From NCBI GenBank assembly GCA_905214175.1, contig CAJMLD010000065.1:1-7763 (forward strand): a stretch of DNA of 7,763 nt. The letters run 5' to 3'. Below the pieces are notes generated by a model. That model worked only from the letters and a program-made list of their open reading frames with translations, searched no databases and was not told the DNA's origin. This DNA comes from an uncultured bacterium. GTDB lineage: Bacteria > Actinomycetota > Coriobacteriia > Coriobacteriales > Atopobiaceae. This document shows, in pieces, positions 1 through 6,485 of the stretch (the stretch's first letter is position 1; each line of letters opens with the position of its first letter). The position numbers were made by a program, and so were the translations under genes.

Positions 1-365
1 GTGTCATAGCAGCCCAACGGGCACAGGCGCTTGCCCGGGCAGGCCACCACGTTGCGCGTGCCGCTTGCCATGTAGCCCTGGGAGGTGTCCTCCTGGTTGA
101 TCTTGGTGTCCTCGATGATGGCCTGGAGCTTCTCGTTTACCTTGGGCATGTCCTCCATGTGGATGCCCGGAATCTCCACCCCCTGCCGGTTGGTGAGGAA
201 GATCTCTCCCCTGCCGTACTCCTCGGCGATCTCGACGATGCGCGCCATGCTCTTGGCACTCACGAGGCCGCCGGGAACGCGCACGCGGCTAGCGGTCATC
301 CCGCGCTCCTTGCTCACGCGGAACGCGTTCTTCTTCATGGCCTTGACATCGATGTCCTGAATCAT
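1..365 (-). CDS. asrC: Anaerobic sulfite reductase subunit C (siroheme catalytic subunit), partial, N-terminal 121 codons
   Basis: Catalytic subunit of the AsrABC sulfite reductase, which reduces sulfite to sulfide at a siroheme coupled to a 4Fe-4S cluster in the cytoplasm. The visible part holds the N-terminal ferredoxin-like half domain of the nitrite/sulfite reductase family: the VRVPGGLVSAKSM stretch (about residues 28-40), LTNRQGVEIPGI (57-68) and then GTRNVVACPGKRLC (102-115). C109 and C115 give the C-x5-C spacing of the first cluster-ligand pair of this family; C119 follows four residues later. The pattern closely follows the remembered Salmonella AsrC sequence. The start is ATG at 365-363, five bases after a perfect AGGAGG that overlaps the asrB stop codon, so translation is probably coupled to asrB. 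The gene runs off the left edge, so the second cysteine pair and any C-terminal ferredoxin domain are not visible. Identity is strengthened by the adjacent asrA and asrB. Confidence 0.93.
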   Translation of the reverse strand, partial: MIQDIDVKAMKKNAFRVSKERGMTASRVRVPGGLVSAKSMARIVEIAEEYGRGEIFLTNRQGVEIPGIHMEDMPKVNEKLQAIIEDTKINQEDTSQGYMASGTRNVVACPGKRLCPLGCYD

Positions 366-370
366 GGCGG

Positions 371-376
371 CCTCCT
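371..376 (-). promoter_or_regulatory. Shine-Dalgarno of asrC overlapping the asrB stop codon
   Basis: A perfect AGGAGG on the minus strand lies five bases before the asrC ATG and shares bases with the TAG stop of asrB (377-375). It fixes the asrC start and suggests that ribosomes finishing asrB can reinitiate on asrC. Confidence 0.8.
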
Positions 377-1172
377 AGTCCAGCAACTGCTTGCTCTGGG
401 TGTAGTTGAAGACGGGCCCGTCCAGGCACACGTACTTCTCGCCTATGCGGCAGTGGCCGCACTTGCCCAGACCACAGCACATCTTTCGCTCCTGGCTCAC
501 CCAGATGTTCTCCTCGGCAAGTCCCAGCTCAAGAAGGCCCTTCACAGAGAAGCGCATCATGGGCGGCGGGCCCACCACGATGGCCTGCGCCGTGGAGGGG
601 TCGCGCAGCGGCAGGTCGGGAATGTACTTGGTCACCAGACCCACGTTGCCCTGGTAGCCATCGGGCGCGCCGTCCACCGTGAGGATGAGGTCGACGAGGT
701 TCTCCCACCGTGCGAGGTCGTCGCGGAAGAGCATGTCGGCAGGGCTGCGGAAGCCCACGATCACGTGCTTGTCCCCTGGCGTGGTGCTTGCTGCCAGCGC
801 CTCGACGACGCCGCGCACCGGGCTCACGCCCGTGCCGCCTGCCACCACGACGCACTCGCCGTCCACGTAGCGCTCGACCTCGAAGCCGTTGCCGTAGGGG
901 CCGCGCAGGAGGAGCGACTGTCCCTCGTAGGCTTCGAACACCTCGTTGGTCACTACGCCCACGCGACGGATCGTGAGGTCAACCGACTCGCCGGGCACGA
1001 TGCCGCTCACGCTGATGGGGGCCTCGCCGTACTTGGGGACGGAGACCTCGAAGAACTGGCCGGGGCGCACCTCTCCCCCAAAGGCCATGCGGAAGGTGTA
1101 TTCCTTCTCGGTGTGCCTGATGACCTTGAGCACCTTGGACGAGAAGGGCAGGTACGGGTTGTTGCTAGGCAT
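375..1172 (-). CDS. asrB: Anaerobic sulfite reductase subunit B (FAD/NADH electron-input subunit)
   Basis: Ferredoxin-NADP+-reductase-like subunit that takes electrons from NADH and passes them to AsrA/AsrC. The 265 residues match the usual family length. The FAD-binding beta barrel occupies about residues 10-100, with GQFFEVSVP (38-46), APISVS (51-56) and GPYGNGF (91-97). The nucleotide-binding half follows, with the GGTGVSPV loop (112-119) and VVGPPPMMRF (199-208). A C-terminal 2Fe-2S site of the dihydroorotate-dehydrogenase electron-transfer type is formed by C233, C238, C241 and C249 (C-x4-C-x2-C-x7-C); C232 is an extra neighbouring cysteine. The end of the protein (CLDGPVFNY) is characteristic of AsrB. 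The ATG start lies inside the last codons of asrA (8-base overlap). An AGGGGAG about 11 bases upstream can serve as ribosome binding site. All expected motifs are present and the gene looks intact. Confidence 0.95.
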   Translation of the reverse strand: MPSNNPYLPFSSKVLKVIRHTEKEYTFRMAFGGEVRPGQFFEVSVPKYGEAPISVSGIVPGESVDLTIRRVGVVTNEVFEAYEGQSLLLRGPYGNGFEVERYVDGECVVVAGGTGVSPVRGVVEALAASTTPGDKHVIVGFRSPADMLFRDDLARWENLVDLILTVDGAPDGYQGNVGLVTKYIPDLPLRDPSTAQAIVVGPPPMMRFSVKGLLELGLAEENIWVSQERKMCCGLGKCGHCRIGEKYVCLDGPVFNYTQSKQLLD

Positions 1173-2241
1173 CGACGCTCACGCTCCCCTCGTGCCGGGC
1201 GTCCCACTCGTCGGCAGCGTCGGCAAGTTTGTTGACGCACGCGGCGAAGCTGATGTATTCGGGACAGACGTCATCGCAGCGACCGCAGCCCACACACATG
1301 TCATAGCCAAAGCGCTGGCGGAAGTCGTACACCTTGTGCAGCACCTTGAAGCGCATGCGCTCGCCGTGCCGCTTGCGGTAGCTCGCGCCACCTGCCACCG
1401 TCGAGTAGCCGTCGATCATGCAGCTGGCCTGCACGCGACGCCTCTCGCCAACCCTGCCGTTCTCGGTGTAGGCCACGTCCTGCATGGTAAAGCAGGTGCA
1501 GGTGGGGCACACCAGCGTGCAGCGCCCGCAGCCGATGCAGCGGTGGTCGTACTCGTCCCACACGGGGCTCGTGCGCAGCTCGAGCGGCACGGTCTTAGGG
1601 ACGCGTACGTGCACCTCGTTCTGGGTGACGTGCGCGGGCACAACCTCACGGCTGGAAGCGGCATAGCGCTCGAAGAGCGGTCGCAGGGACTCATTCGCGA
1701 CGGCACAGGCAAAGCCATCGCCCGAGCGCTCGAGTGAGAACTCCCAGGCGTCTGGCGCGACGTTAGTCCCCATGTCCACGCAGAAGCAGTGCTCGAAGGT
1801 CTGGGGACAGCCGAGAAGCACAAAGTGCACGCGGTCGCGGATTCGACGATAGAAGCTGTCCTCGGGGCCGTTGTGCAGGTACATGGCATCGAGGCGCTTC
1901 ACGCCATGGAGATCGCAGGCTCGCAGGAGCACGAGGACATCGCGCGCATCTCCCCCGTGGGCGGGTCCGCTGGCGGCACCAATGCCACCAGCCTCGCGCA
2001 CCTGATCCTCCGTGTAATAGAAGAGCGTCTGCGAGAGCGGCGTGAGCAGCTCCTTGAAGGAGTAGTCGCTCTTGGCGTCAAGCTCGATCTGCGACGCGTT
2101 GTCCACAAAGTCGTAGATCACCTGGTCCACGTCGGTGAAGCGACCGGCACCCACCTTCCGAACCGGCGCAAAGACGAGGAAGTCGCGGGCAAGCTCGCGA
2201 ACCAGCCCGTCGAACCCCTCCCCATCAAGCACGTATCCCAT
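1165..2241 (-). CDS. asrA: Anaerobic sulfite reductase subunit A (4Fe-4S electron-transfer subunit)
   Basis: Iron-sulfur relay subunit of the AsrABC sulfite reductase, moving electrons between the flavin subunit AsrB and siroheme subunit AsrC. The protein has 358 residues, close to the family norm. The N-terminal two thirds is the HdrA/AsrA-type domain with LLRACDLHGVKRLD (105-118) and further cysteines at 145, 152 and 154 (GCP, CFC) that may bind or sit near a metal site. Two classic ferredoxin motifs follow: C235-x2-C238-x2-C241-x3-C245 and C316-x2-C319-x2-C322-x3-C326. Unlike a standard bacterial ferredoxin the two motifs are about 70 residues apart. I chose ATG at 2241 because an AAGGAG (2257-2252) lies at proper distance; the in-frame extension upstream to 2328 is arginine-rich, overlaps the previous gene and is not conserved-looking. 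The stop overlaps the asrB start. The nearest upstream gene is the importer ATPase, 59 bases away. Confidence 0.94.
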   Translation of the reverse strand: MGYVLDGEGFDGLVRELARDFLVFAPVRKVGAGRFTDVDQVIYDFVDNASQIELDAKSDYSFKELLTPLSQTLFYYTEDQVREAGGIGAASGPAHGGDARDVLVLLRACDLHGVKRLDAMYLHNGPEDSFYRRIRDRVHFVLLGCPQTFEHCFCVDMGTNVAPDAWEFSLERSGDGFACAVANESLRPLFERYAASSREVVPAHVTQNEVHVRVPKTVPLELRTSPVWDEYDHRCIGCGRCTLVCPTCTCFTMQDVAYTENGRVGERRRVQASCMIDGYSTVAGGASYRKRHGERMRFKVLHKVYDFRQRFGYDMCVGCGRCDDVCPEYISFAACVNKLADAADEWDARHEGSVSVDA

Positions 2242-2300
2242 GGTCTCCCCTCTCCTTCGCGCCCGCCGGGCGCACTTCCTTTCCTGTCTTGCGCGCAAGT
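2242..2300. repeat. Two short palindromes in the ATPase-asrA gap
   Basis: Directly after the ATPase stop is a 12-base perfect palindrome, CTTGCGCGCAAG (2288-2299). Closer to asrA is a GC-rich hairpin, GCGCCC-GCC-GGGCGC (2259-2273), with a perfect 6-bp stem and a 3-base loop. On the minus-strand transcript the hairpin ends just one base before the asrA Shine-Dalgarno and is not followed by a U-run, so it does not look like an ordinary intrinsic terminator. It could dampen read-through, stabilise or process the RNA, or affect asrA translation; none of this is shown by sequence alone. GC-rich genomes produce such stems by chance fairly often. Confidence 0.4.
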
Positions 2301-3062
2301 TCACGCGCGTGTGAGCGCATACCTCCACAGAAGCGTGGGGTCGTCCTGCTCGGCAACGCCCACCCCCAGTGCCAAGGGCACCGCCCCGCTTTTGGCCACC
2401 GCACCGGGCGGTCCTTGGGCGATAACCCGACCGTCAGCCATGAGGCAGACCTCATCGGCAAACGAGAAGGCCGACTCCACGTCGTGCGTGGCGACCACGA
2501 CCGCCAGGCCCTCGTCCGCAAGGCGCCGCAGCAGCTTCGCAAGCTCCCAGCCCCTTTGGGCGTCCAGGTGCGCCGACGGCTCGTCGAGAAGGAGCGTCCC
2601 CGCGTCCTGAGCGACAACCATGGCCAGGTAGGCGCGCTGCAGCTCTCCACCAGAGACGTCCGCGAGGGGCCGGTCCCGAAGCTCCCACACCCCCGTGAGC
2701 TCCATGGCCTCGCGCACCAGGCGGCGGTCCTTCTCGCCAAGGGTCCTCACGGCGCCAAGCGTGGCAAAGCGACCGTGACAGGCCAGCGTGTAGACGTCCA
2801 TGTGCGGGCAACCCAGCTCCTGCGGGAGGTAGGCCAGACGTCGGGCGCGCTCCCGGTGGCCAAGACCCCCCAGCTCCACGCCATCGAGAAGGATGCTGCC
2901 CTCGTGAGGCAGCACGCCGGCAAGGCAGCGAAGCAGCGTTGACTTGCCACACCCGTTTCTCCCCACGAGGACACTCACCTGACCGTCATTGAGCTCGAGC
3001 GATTCCACGGCCAAGGCAAAGCCGCCGTCGCGCGCAAACGAGAGGCCTCTCACGCCAATCAC
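2301..3062 (-). CDS. ABC transporter ATP-binding protein, FecE/FhuC/BtuD type (iron-siderophore/heme/cobalamin importer class)
   Basis: Cytoplasmic ATPase that powers the adjacent FecCD-type permease. The 253 residues include every ABC motif in order: Walker A GRNGCGKST (34-42), Q-loop glutamine Q81 in YLPQE, signature VSGGELQR (136-143), Walker B LLLDEP (157-162) with catalytic E161, D-loop SAHLD (163-167) and switch histidine H193. The signature arginine and the YLPQE loop are typical of the siderophore/B12 ATPases. Its GTG start overlaps the permease TGA stop as GTGA, with a GGAGG nine bases upstream, so expression is translationally coupled to the permease. The last 30 residues (about 223-253) are a poorly conserved tail. 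Substrate cannot be told from the ATPase. Confidence 0.95.
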   Translation of the reverse strand: MIGVRGLSFARDGGFALAVESLELNDGQVSVLVGRNGCGKSTLLRCLAGVLPHEGSILLDGVELGGLGHRERARRLAYLPQELGCPHMDVYTLACHGRFATLGAVRTLGEKDRRLVREAMELTGVWELRDRPLADVSGGELQRAYLAMVVAQDAGTLLLDEPSAHLDAQRGWELAKLLRRLADEGLAVVVATHDVESAFSFADEVCLMADGRVIAQGPPGAVAKSGAVPLALGVGVAEQDDPTLLWRYALTRA

Positions 3063-4120
3063 GCGGCATCGCCTCCGCGACCAGCCGCCACGGAATGCGA
3101 CCCGTGCCCGCGGCCTCGACGCGTGAGCAGCGCGATGAAGAACGGCGCGCCGAGAAGCGCGAGCACCAGGCCAACCGGCAGCTCATATGGAAACGCGATG
3201 GTCCGTGCCACGAGGTCACATGCAACCAGGAGTGTCGCACCCCATACGGCGCAGAGGACGAGCCCCCGGCGGGCCGTGGGACGCGCCCACATGCGCACCA
3301 GATTGGGGACTATGAGCCCCACAAAGCTGAGCAGACCGCAGACCGAGACCGCCGAGGCGGCAAGAAGCGCGGCACAAACGATGGCGCCGAGCCTGCAGGC
3401 GCGCACGTCGAGGCCAAGGCCGTGCGCGGTCTCGTCCCCCAGCGCAAGGAGGTCTATGCCGCGACCGAGGTAGGCCCCCGCCGCAAGCGCCACCAGCATT
3501 GCGGGCACGCACAAGGCCAGGCGCTGGTAGGTGACACCCGAAAGGCCGCCCAGCGTGAACGACACGCGATCCGAAACTGACTGCGGCCACACTACAACAA
3601 TGGCGTCGATGGCGGCACCCATAAGGCTTGAGACGGCGACGCCCGCAAGGACCACGGTCCCCCGGCTGGTACCTGCGCGGCGCGAGACCAGGTACACCAG
3701 GAGCGTGGCGAGAAGCGCGCCGGCAAAGGCCATGGCCTGTCTCAGCACAGGGTGCCCCGGCAGCCAGAGCGCCGCAGCAAGCCAGAGCAGGCCAGCCCCG
3801 GAGTTCACGCCCATCACGCCCGGTGACGCCAAGTCATTGTCGAGCGAGGCCTGCAGGAGCAGGCCGGCGCAGGCGAGCGCCGCGCCGCAGCACATGCCCG
3901 CAACCACGCGGGGAAGGCGCACGCCCAGAAGAACGAGCGTGGCCGTGGCGTCCGCGGTCCCTCCGGAGGCGAGAAGGGCAAGCGTCTTGAGCGCCTCTCT
4001 CGTCCCCAACGCCGCGGTACCCCAAAGGAGCGAGGCCAGCGAGACGAGCGCGAGCGCCACGACGCCCAGGACACACGCCCGACGGCCCTTCTCGCTTGTC
4101 CTCTCTCGCCCTTGGGCCAT
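3059..4120 (-). CDS. FecCD/BtuC-family ABC transporter permease
   Basis: Integral membrane subunit expected to form a homodimer, as only one permease gene is present. The 353 residues show many hydrophobic segments (for example about 15-36, 107-121, 128-146, 155-178, 198-217, 245-271, 287-305 and 315-333), consistent with the roughly ten-helix fold of this family. Family landmarks are RLPRVVAGMCCGAALACAG (68-86), DLASPGVMGVNSGAG (96-110), LSFVGLIVPNLVRM (264-277, the region that couples to the ATPase) and the end ELPVGLVLALLGAPFF (313-328). The start ATG lies two bases after the stop of the binding-protein gene, with GAGGGG overlapping that gene's last codons as ribosome binding site. A short charged/glycine tail (about 334-353) follows the last helix. 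Family members carry ferric siderophores, heme or cobalamin; the sequence does not decide which. Confidence 0.95.
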   Translation of the reverse strand: MAQGRERTSEKGRRACVLGVVALALVSLASLLWGTAALGTREALKTLALLASGGTADATATLVLLGVRLPRVVAGMCCGAALACAGLLLQASLDNDLASPGVMGVNSGAGLLWLAAALWLPGHPVLRQAMAFAGALLATLLVYLVSRRAGTSRGTVVLAGVAVSSLMGAAIDAIVVVWPQSVSDRVSFTLGGLSGVTYQRLALCVPAMLVALAAGAYLGRGIDLLALGDETAHGLGLDVRACRLGAIVCAALLAASAVSVCGLLSFVGLIVPNLVRMWARPTARRGLVLCAVWGATLLVACDLVARTIAFPYELPVGLVLALLGAPFFIALLTRRGRGHGSHSVAAGRGGDAA

Positions 4121-4122
4121 GG

Positions 4123-5043
4123 CTACCCCTCTTGCTCGCGGAGGTCAAGGATGTAGGAGTAGGCCTCTGCCCAGCGCTCGTTGGGCTTGTACTCGAAGAG
4201 GTCCTTGGGCAAGACGTTGACCCTGCCCGCCGTAACCGCAGAGAGGGACCACCACGCGGGCTGGGCCTGGAAATCCTGCTCGAAGACTGCCTTGGCTTCG
4301 TCCTCGTTGCCGCGGGGGATGACAAAGATGTAGTTGGGATCGGCGGTGACGATGGCCTCGACCGAGAGATCGTCGAGCGAGCTGTCGTCCTCGGCGACGT
4401 TTGCCATCTGCAGATTGTCAAAGATCTCGCAGGCAAAGTAGTCGCCCTTCGCGACCTTCGCCTTGGTCGATGAGACGAGAAGCGCCAGATAGCTCACCTG
4501 AGGAAGGTCTGCGGCGCTCTCCTCGACCCTGGCTATGGCATCGGAGACGTCGGCGACGTTGGCCTGGAAGAGGTCGTCTCGGCCGCTCATCTCGGTGAGC
4601 GCCTGCATGTGAGATGCATAGTCGCCAAAGCTGTTCACGTCGACGTCGCGCCAGGCAATGCCGGCGCCGTCGAGGCCGGGCTCGAGCTCCTTCTGGGCGG
4701 GGACCTCGGCGGTGATGAGCACAAGCGCGGGTGCAAGCGCGACGATCTTCTCGAGGCTGGGGTGTGCGGCAGTGCCCACAGTCGCCACGTCTTGGGGAAG
4801 GCCGTCAAGGTCCGTGGCGTCCTCGGTCACTCCCACGGGCGGCATGCCGGCAAGGATTGCCATCTGGGCGAGCGAGCGTGACCCAGCCACAACGCGCACT
4901 GCGGCGCCGTCTGCCGAAGAGGACGCATCCGACGCGCTTGTCGGCTCCGACGAGGCGTCCGCATCCTGCCGCAGGGCACAGCCCGGCAAGAAGCCAAGGC
5001 CAAGCAACGCCGAGAGGCGCAGGAATTCTCTTCTCTGGAGCAT
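4123..5043 (-). CDS. Class III ABC substrate-binding lipoprotein (FepB/BtuF/FhuD-like) with a Tat-type signal
   Basis: Extracytoplasmic receptor of the importer, 306 residues. The N-terminus starts MLQRREFLRL, which fits a twin-arginine motif (RR-x-F-L), followed by a hydrophobic core (10-19) and a lipobox L-P-G-C with C22 as the lipidated residue. A Ser/Asp/Ala-rich linker (27-47) tethers the binding domain. Family signatures are the AILAGMPPVGV lobe start (62-72), HPSLEKIVALAPALVLIT (94-111) and the C-terminal PKDLFEYKPNERWAEAY (279-295). I chose ATG at 5043 because a GGGAGGGG lies just upstream and the signal peptide then begins correctly; a longer in-frame start at 5103 would bury the signal. 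It is the first gene of the minus-strand train. The substrate is unknown: iron chelate, heme or corrinoid are all possible. Confidence 0.9.
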   Translation of the reverse strand: MLQRREFLRLSALLGLGFLPGCALRQDADASSEPTSASDASSSADGAAVRVVAGSRSLAQMAILAGMPPVGVTEDATDLDGLPQDVATVGTAAHPSLEKIVALAPALVLITAEVPAQKELEPGLDGAGIAWRDVDVNSFGDYASHMQALTEMSGRDDLFQANVADVSDAIARVEESAADLPQVSYLALLVSSTKAKVAKGDYFACEIFDNLQMANVAEDDSSLDDLSVEAIVTADPNYIFVIPRGNEDEAKAVFEQDFQAQPAWWSLSAVTAGRVNVLPKDLFEYKPNERWAEAYSYILDLREQEG

Positions 5044-5045
5044 GG

Positions 5046-5053
5046 CCCCTCCC
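5046..5053 (-). promoter_or_regulatory. Shine-Dalgarno that fixes the start of the binding-protein gene
   Basis: GGGAGGGG on the minus strand precedes the ATG at 5043. It contains a GGAGG with a four-base spacer and supports this start rather than the upstream in-frame ATG at 5103. Confidence 0.65.
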
Positions 5054-5085
5054 GCACAACGCCGTGACACCGGGATTTCTCGCCC

Positions 5086-5116
5086 ATCATATCGCAGTCG
5101 CATAACGACGAGACAA
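5086..5116 (-). promoter_or_regulatory. Candidate sigma-70-type promoter of the importer (and possibly asr) operon
   Basis: On the minus strand a TATGAT (5091-5086, one mismatch to the -10 consensus) lies 19 bases downstream of TTGTCT (5116-5111, a fair -35). The spacer is longer than the ideal 17, so the match is only moderate. A start near 5079 would give a leader of about 36 bases before the ATG at 5043. The site sits in the most A+T-rich part of the divergent intergenic region. Confidence 0.35.
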
Positions 5117-5136
5117 TATCAGAAAAGAGAAGAAGG

Positions 5137-5158
5137 TTCTGTTGGATACGCAACAAAA
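5137..5158. repeat. Inverted repeat in the divergent promoter region, possible operator
   Basis: Arms TGTTG (5140-5144) and CAACA (5151-5155) surround the six bases GATACG. Allowing one mismatch the symmetry extends outward to TT/AA, giving 7 paired positions of 8 per arm. Spacing between arm centres is close to one helical turn, as for a dimeric repressor. It lies about 20 bases upstream of the candidate -35 of the importer operon. I do not recognise it as a standard Fur, DtxR, Rex or CRP box. Confidence 0.35.
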
Positions 5159-5285
5159 TGAGGTAAAGAGGACTCGCCATTTCTCATCGCGGCAGCTCTA
5201 CACCTTGCCTCATAGCAACGACAGCCGAGAAGCCGCGCGACATCGCCCAAGCTTGGCACATACTGGATGTAGACGGTTTGACCGC

Positions 5286-5296
5286 AAGGAGAGGAG
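5286..5296 (+). promoter_or_regulatory. Shine-Dalgarno that selects the GTG start of the aldo/keto reductase
   Basis: Tandem AAGGAG and AGGAG motifs lie five bases before the GTG at 5302. This is why GTG 5302 is preferred over the in-frame TTG at 5278, which would place the ribosome site inside the coding sequence. Confidence 0.75.
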
Positions 5297-5301
5297 CGGC
5301 C

Positions 5302-6426
5302 GTGAACGAGTTCTTTGGAACCACCATGCCCAAGCTGGGGTTTGGCCTCATGCGCCTGCCGCGCCTGGCAGACGGCACGACCATCGACGTCGAGCAATGC
5401 GAGGCCATGACCGACGCCTTTCTCGACGCAGGCATGCGCTACTTCGACACCGCCTATGTCTACGAGGGTAGCGAGGAGGCGGCCAAGCGCTTCCTGGTAA
5501 GCCGCCACCCGCGCGAGAGCTTCCTTCTCGCCGACAAGATCAACGCCAGTCCGTGGGCGGCAAAGAGCGCCGAGGAGGCCAAGCGCGAGCTGGCGACTTC
5601 GCTCGAGCGCACCGGGGCAGGCTACTTTGACTTCTACCTGCTCCATGCGCTCTCCTCGCGCAACGTAGACTACTACGAGGACTACGGCATCTGGGACTTT
5701 GTCGCCAAGGCCAAGGAGCAGGGCCTGGTGCGTCACATGGGCTTCTCGTTCCACGACCGCCCCGACGTCCTGGACGAGATCCTCACGCGCCACCCCGAGG
5801 CGGAGTTCGTGCAGCTGCAGCTCAACTATGGCGATTGGGAGAGTCCCAGCGTCTGCTCACGCGAGAACTACGAGGTTGCGGTTGCCCACGGCAAGCCCGT
5901 TATCGTAATGGAGCCGGTCAAGGGCGGGCTTCTCGCCAATCCGCCACAGCAGGTTCAAGACATCCTGCGCGCGGCCAACCCGAGCGCCTCGATTGCCAGT
6001 TGGGCGGTGCGCTTTGTGGCCAGCCTGGAGAACGTGATGGTCGTCCTCTCGGGCATGTCGAACGTCGCGCAGATGGAGGACAACCTCTCCTACATGCGCG
6101 AGTTCACGCCCCTGAGCGCCACCGAGCGGGACGCGGTGGCGCGGGCAAGCAGGGCGCTTGCCGCCGTCGAGCAGGTGCCTTGCACGGGGTGCCACTACTG
6201 CACCGGCGGATGCCCGCAGAAGATCGACATTCCCTCGATCTTCTCGGCGTACAACCGCTACCTCGTATATGGCGATCTTGCCGGCGCCAAGCGCAACTAC
6301 GAGTCGGCCGTGGCCAAGCGCGGCAAGGCGAGCAACTGCGTGCGGTGCCTTCAGTGCGAGGGCGCCTGCCCCCAGCACATCGAGATCACGTCATGGCTCG
6401 AAAAGGCCGCAGCGGTGCTGGAGTAG
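5302..6426 (+). CDS. Aldo/keto reductase with C-terminal double 4Fe-4S ferredoxin-like domain
   Basis: A 374-residue cytoplasmic oxidoreductase of the COG1453-type aldo/keto reductase group found in anaerobes. The TIM-barrel part (about 1-285) keeps the full catalytic tetrad: D49 and Y54 in YFDTAYVYEGSEE, K79 in LADKIN and H115 in YLLHAL. The LGFGLMRLP start (12-20) and NYGDWESPS (175-183) are typical of this branch. The C-terminal part carries two cluster motifs, C294-x2-C297-x2-C300-x3-CP(304) and C346-x2-C349-x2-C352-x3-CP(356), expected to hold two 4Fe-4S clusters. The enzyme may therefore exchange electrons with ferredoxin or another carrier as well as a nicotinamide. The physiological substrate of this group is not established and nothing nearby reveals it. 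It begins with GTG after a strong ribosome site and reads away from the importer operon, so it is a separate transcription unit. It appears intact. Confidence 0.93.
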   Translation: MNEFFGTTMPKLGFGLMRLPRLADGTTIDVEQCEAMTDAFLDAGMRYFDTAYVYEGSEEAAKRFLVSRHPRESFLLADKINASPWAAKSAEEAKRELATSLERTGAGYFDFYLLHALSSRNVDYYEDYGIWDFVAKAKEQGLVRHMGFSFHDRPDVLDEILTRHPEAEFVQLQLNYGDWESPSVCSRENYEVAVAHGKPVIVMEPVKGGLLANPPQQVQDILRAANPSASIASWAVRFVASLENVMVVLSGMSNVAQMEDNLSYMREFTPLSATERDAVARASRALAAVEQVPCTGCHYCTGGCPQKIDIPSIFSAYNRYLVYGDLAGAKRNYESAVAKRGKASNCVRCLQCEGACPQHIEITSWLEKAAAVLE

Positions 6427-6427
6427 G

Positions 6428-6457
6428 CCAGCAGCTGAGTTGTATCTCAGTCACTGG
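6428..6457. terminator. Imperfect hairpin after the aldo/keto reductase stop; weak terminator candidate
   Basis: CTGAG/CTCAG arms around the loop TTGTAT (6435-6450) are extended outward, across a small internal loop, by CCAG/CTGG (6428-6431 and 6454-6457). There is no T-run on either side, so an intrinsic terminator is doubtful. It fills half of the 59-base gap before the next gene. Confidence 0.25.
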
Positions 6458-6485
6458 AAGGGACTGATGGAGCTTGTCGAAAAAC

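Larger units (their letters stand above)
5044..5301. other. Divergent intergenic region between the importer operon and the aldo/keto reductase gene
   Basis: About 258 bases without a convincing gene. It contains the ribosome sites of both flanking genes, the candidate minus-strand promoter and the inverted repeat described separately. I could not find a convincing -35/-10 pair for the plus-strand gene: TTGGCA at 5253-5258 has no good partner at the right distance. No tRNA-like or riboswitch-like fold is obvious by eye. Confidence 0.6.

Noticed and set aside
159..1235. Long plus-strand open frame of 358 codons opposite asrC/asrB
   Set aside because: It is antisense to clearly recognisable AsrB and AsrC, is rich in His, Ala and Val as expected from mirrored GC-rich codons, and has no recognisable motif.
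2259..2273. GC-rich hairpin as a standard intrinsic terminator of the importer operon
   Set aside because: On the minus-strand transcript it is followed by a purine-rich ribosome site rather than a U-run; kept only as a palindrome of unknown role.
2301..2328. Upstream start for asrA at 2328
   Set aside because: The added residues are mostly arginine and overlap the end of the ATPase gene, while ATG 2241 has a well-placed AAGGAG and gives the normal length.
1789..2610. Plus-strand open frame spanning asrA and the ATPase gene
   Set aside because: It lies opposite two confident genes and crosses their junction; there is no ribosome site or family signature. Other frames at 946-1737, 2289-2942 and 3531-4220 fail for the same reason.
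5253..5281. TTGGCA as the -35 of a promoter for the aldo/keto reductase
   Set aside because: No acceptable -10 hexamer is found 16-18 bases downstream; the sequence there is GGTTTG-like.
5119..5793. Minus-strand open frame of 224 codons covering part of the intergenic region and the aldo/keto reductase
   Set aside because: Most of it is antisense to the catalytic barrel of the reductase, and the intergenic part has no motif. It would also remove the divergent promoter region.
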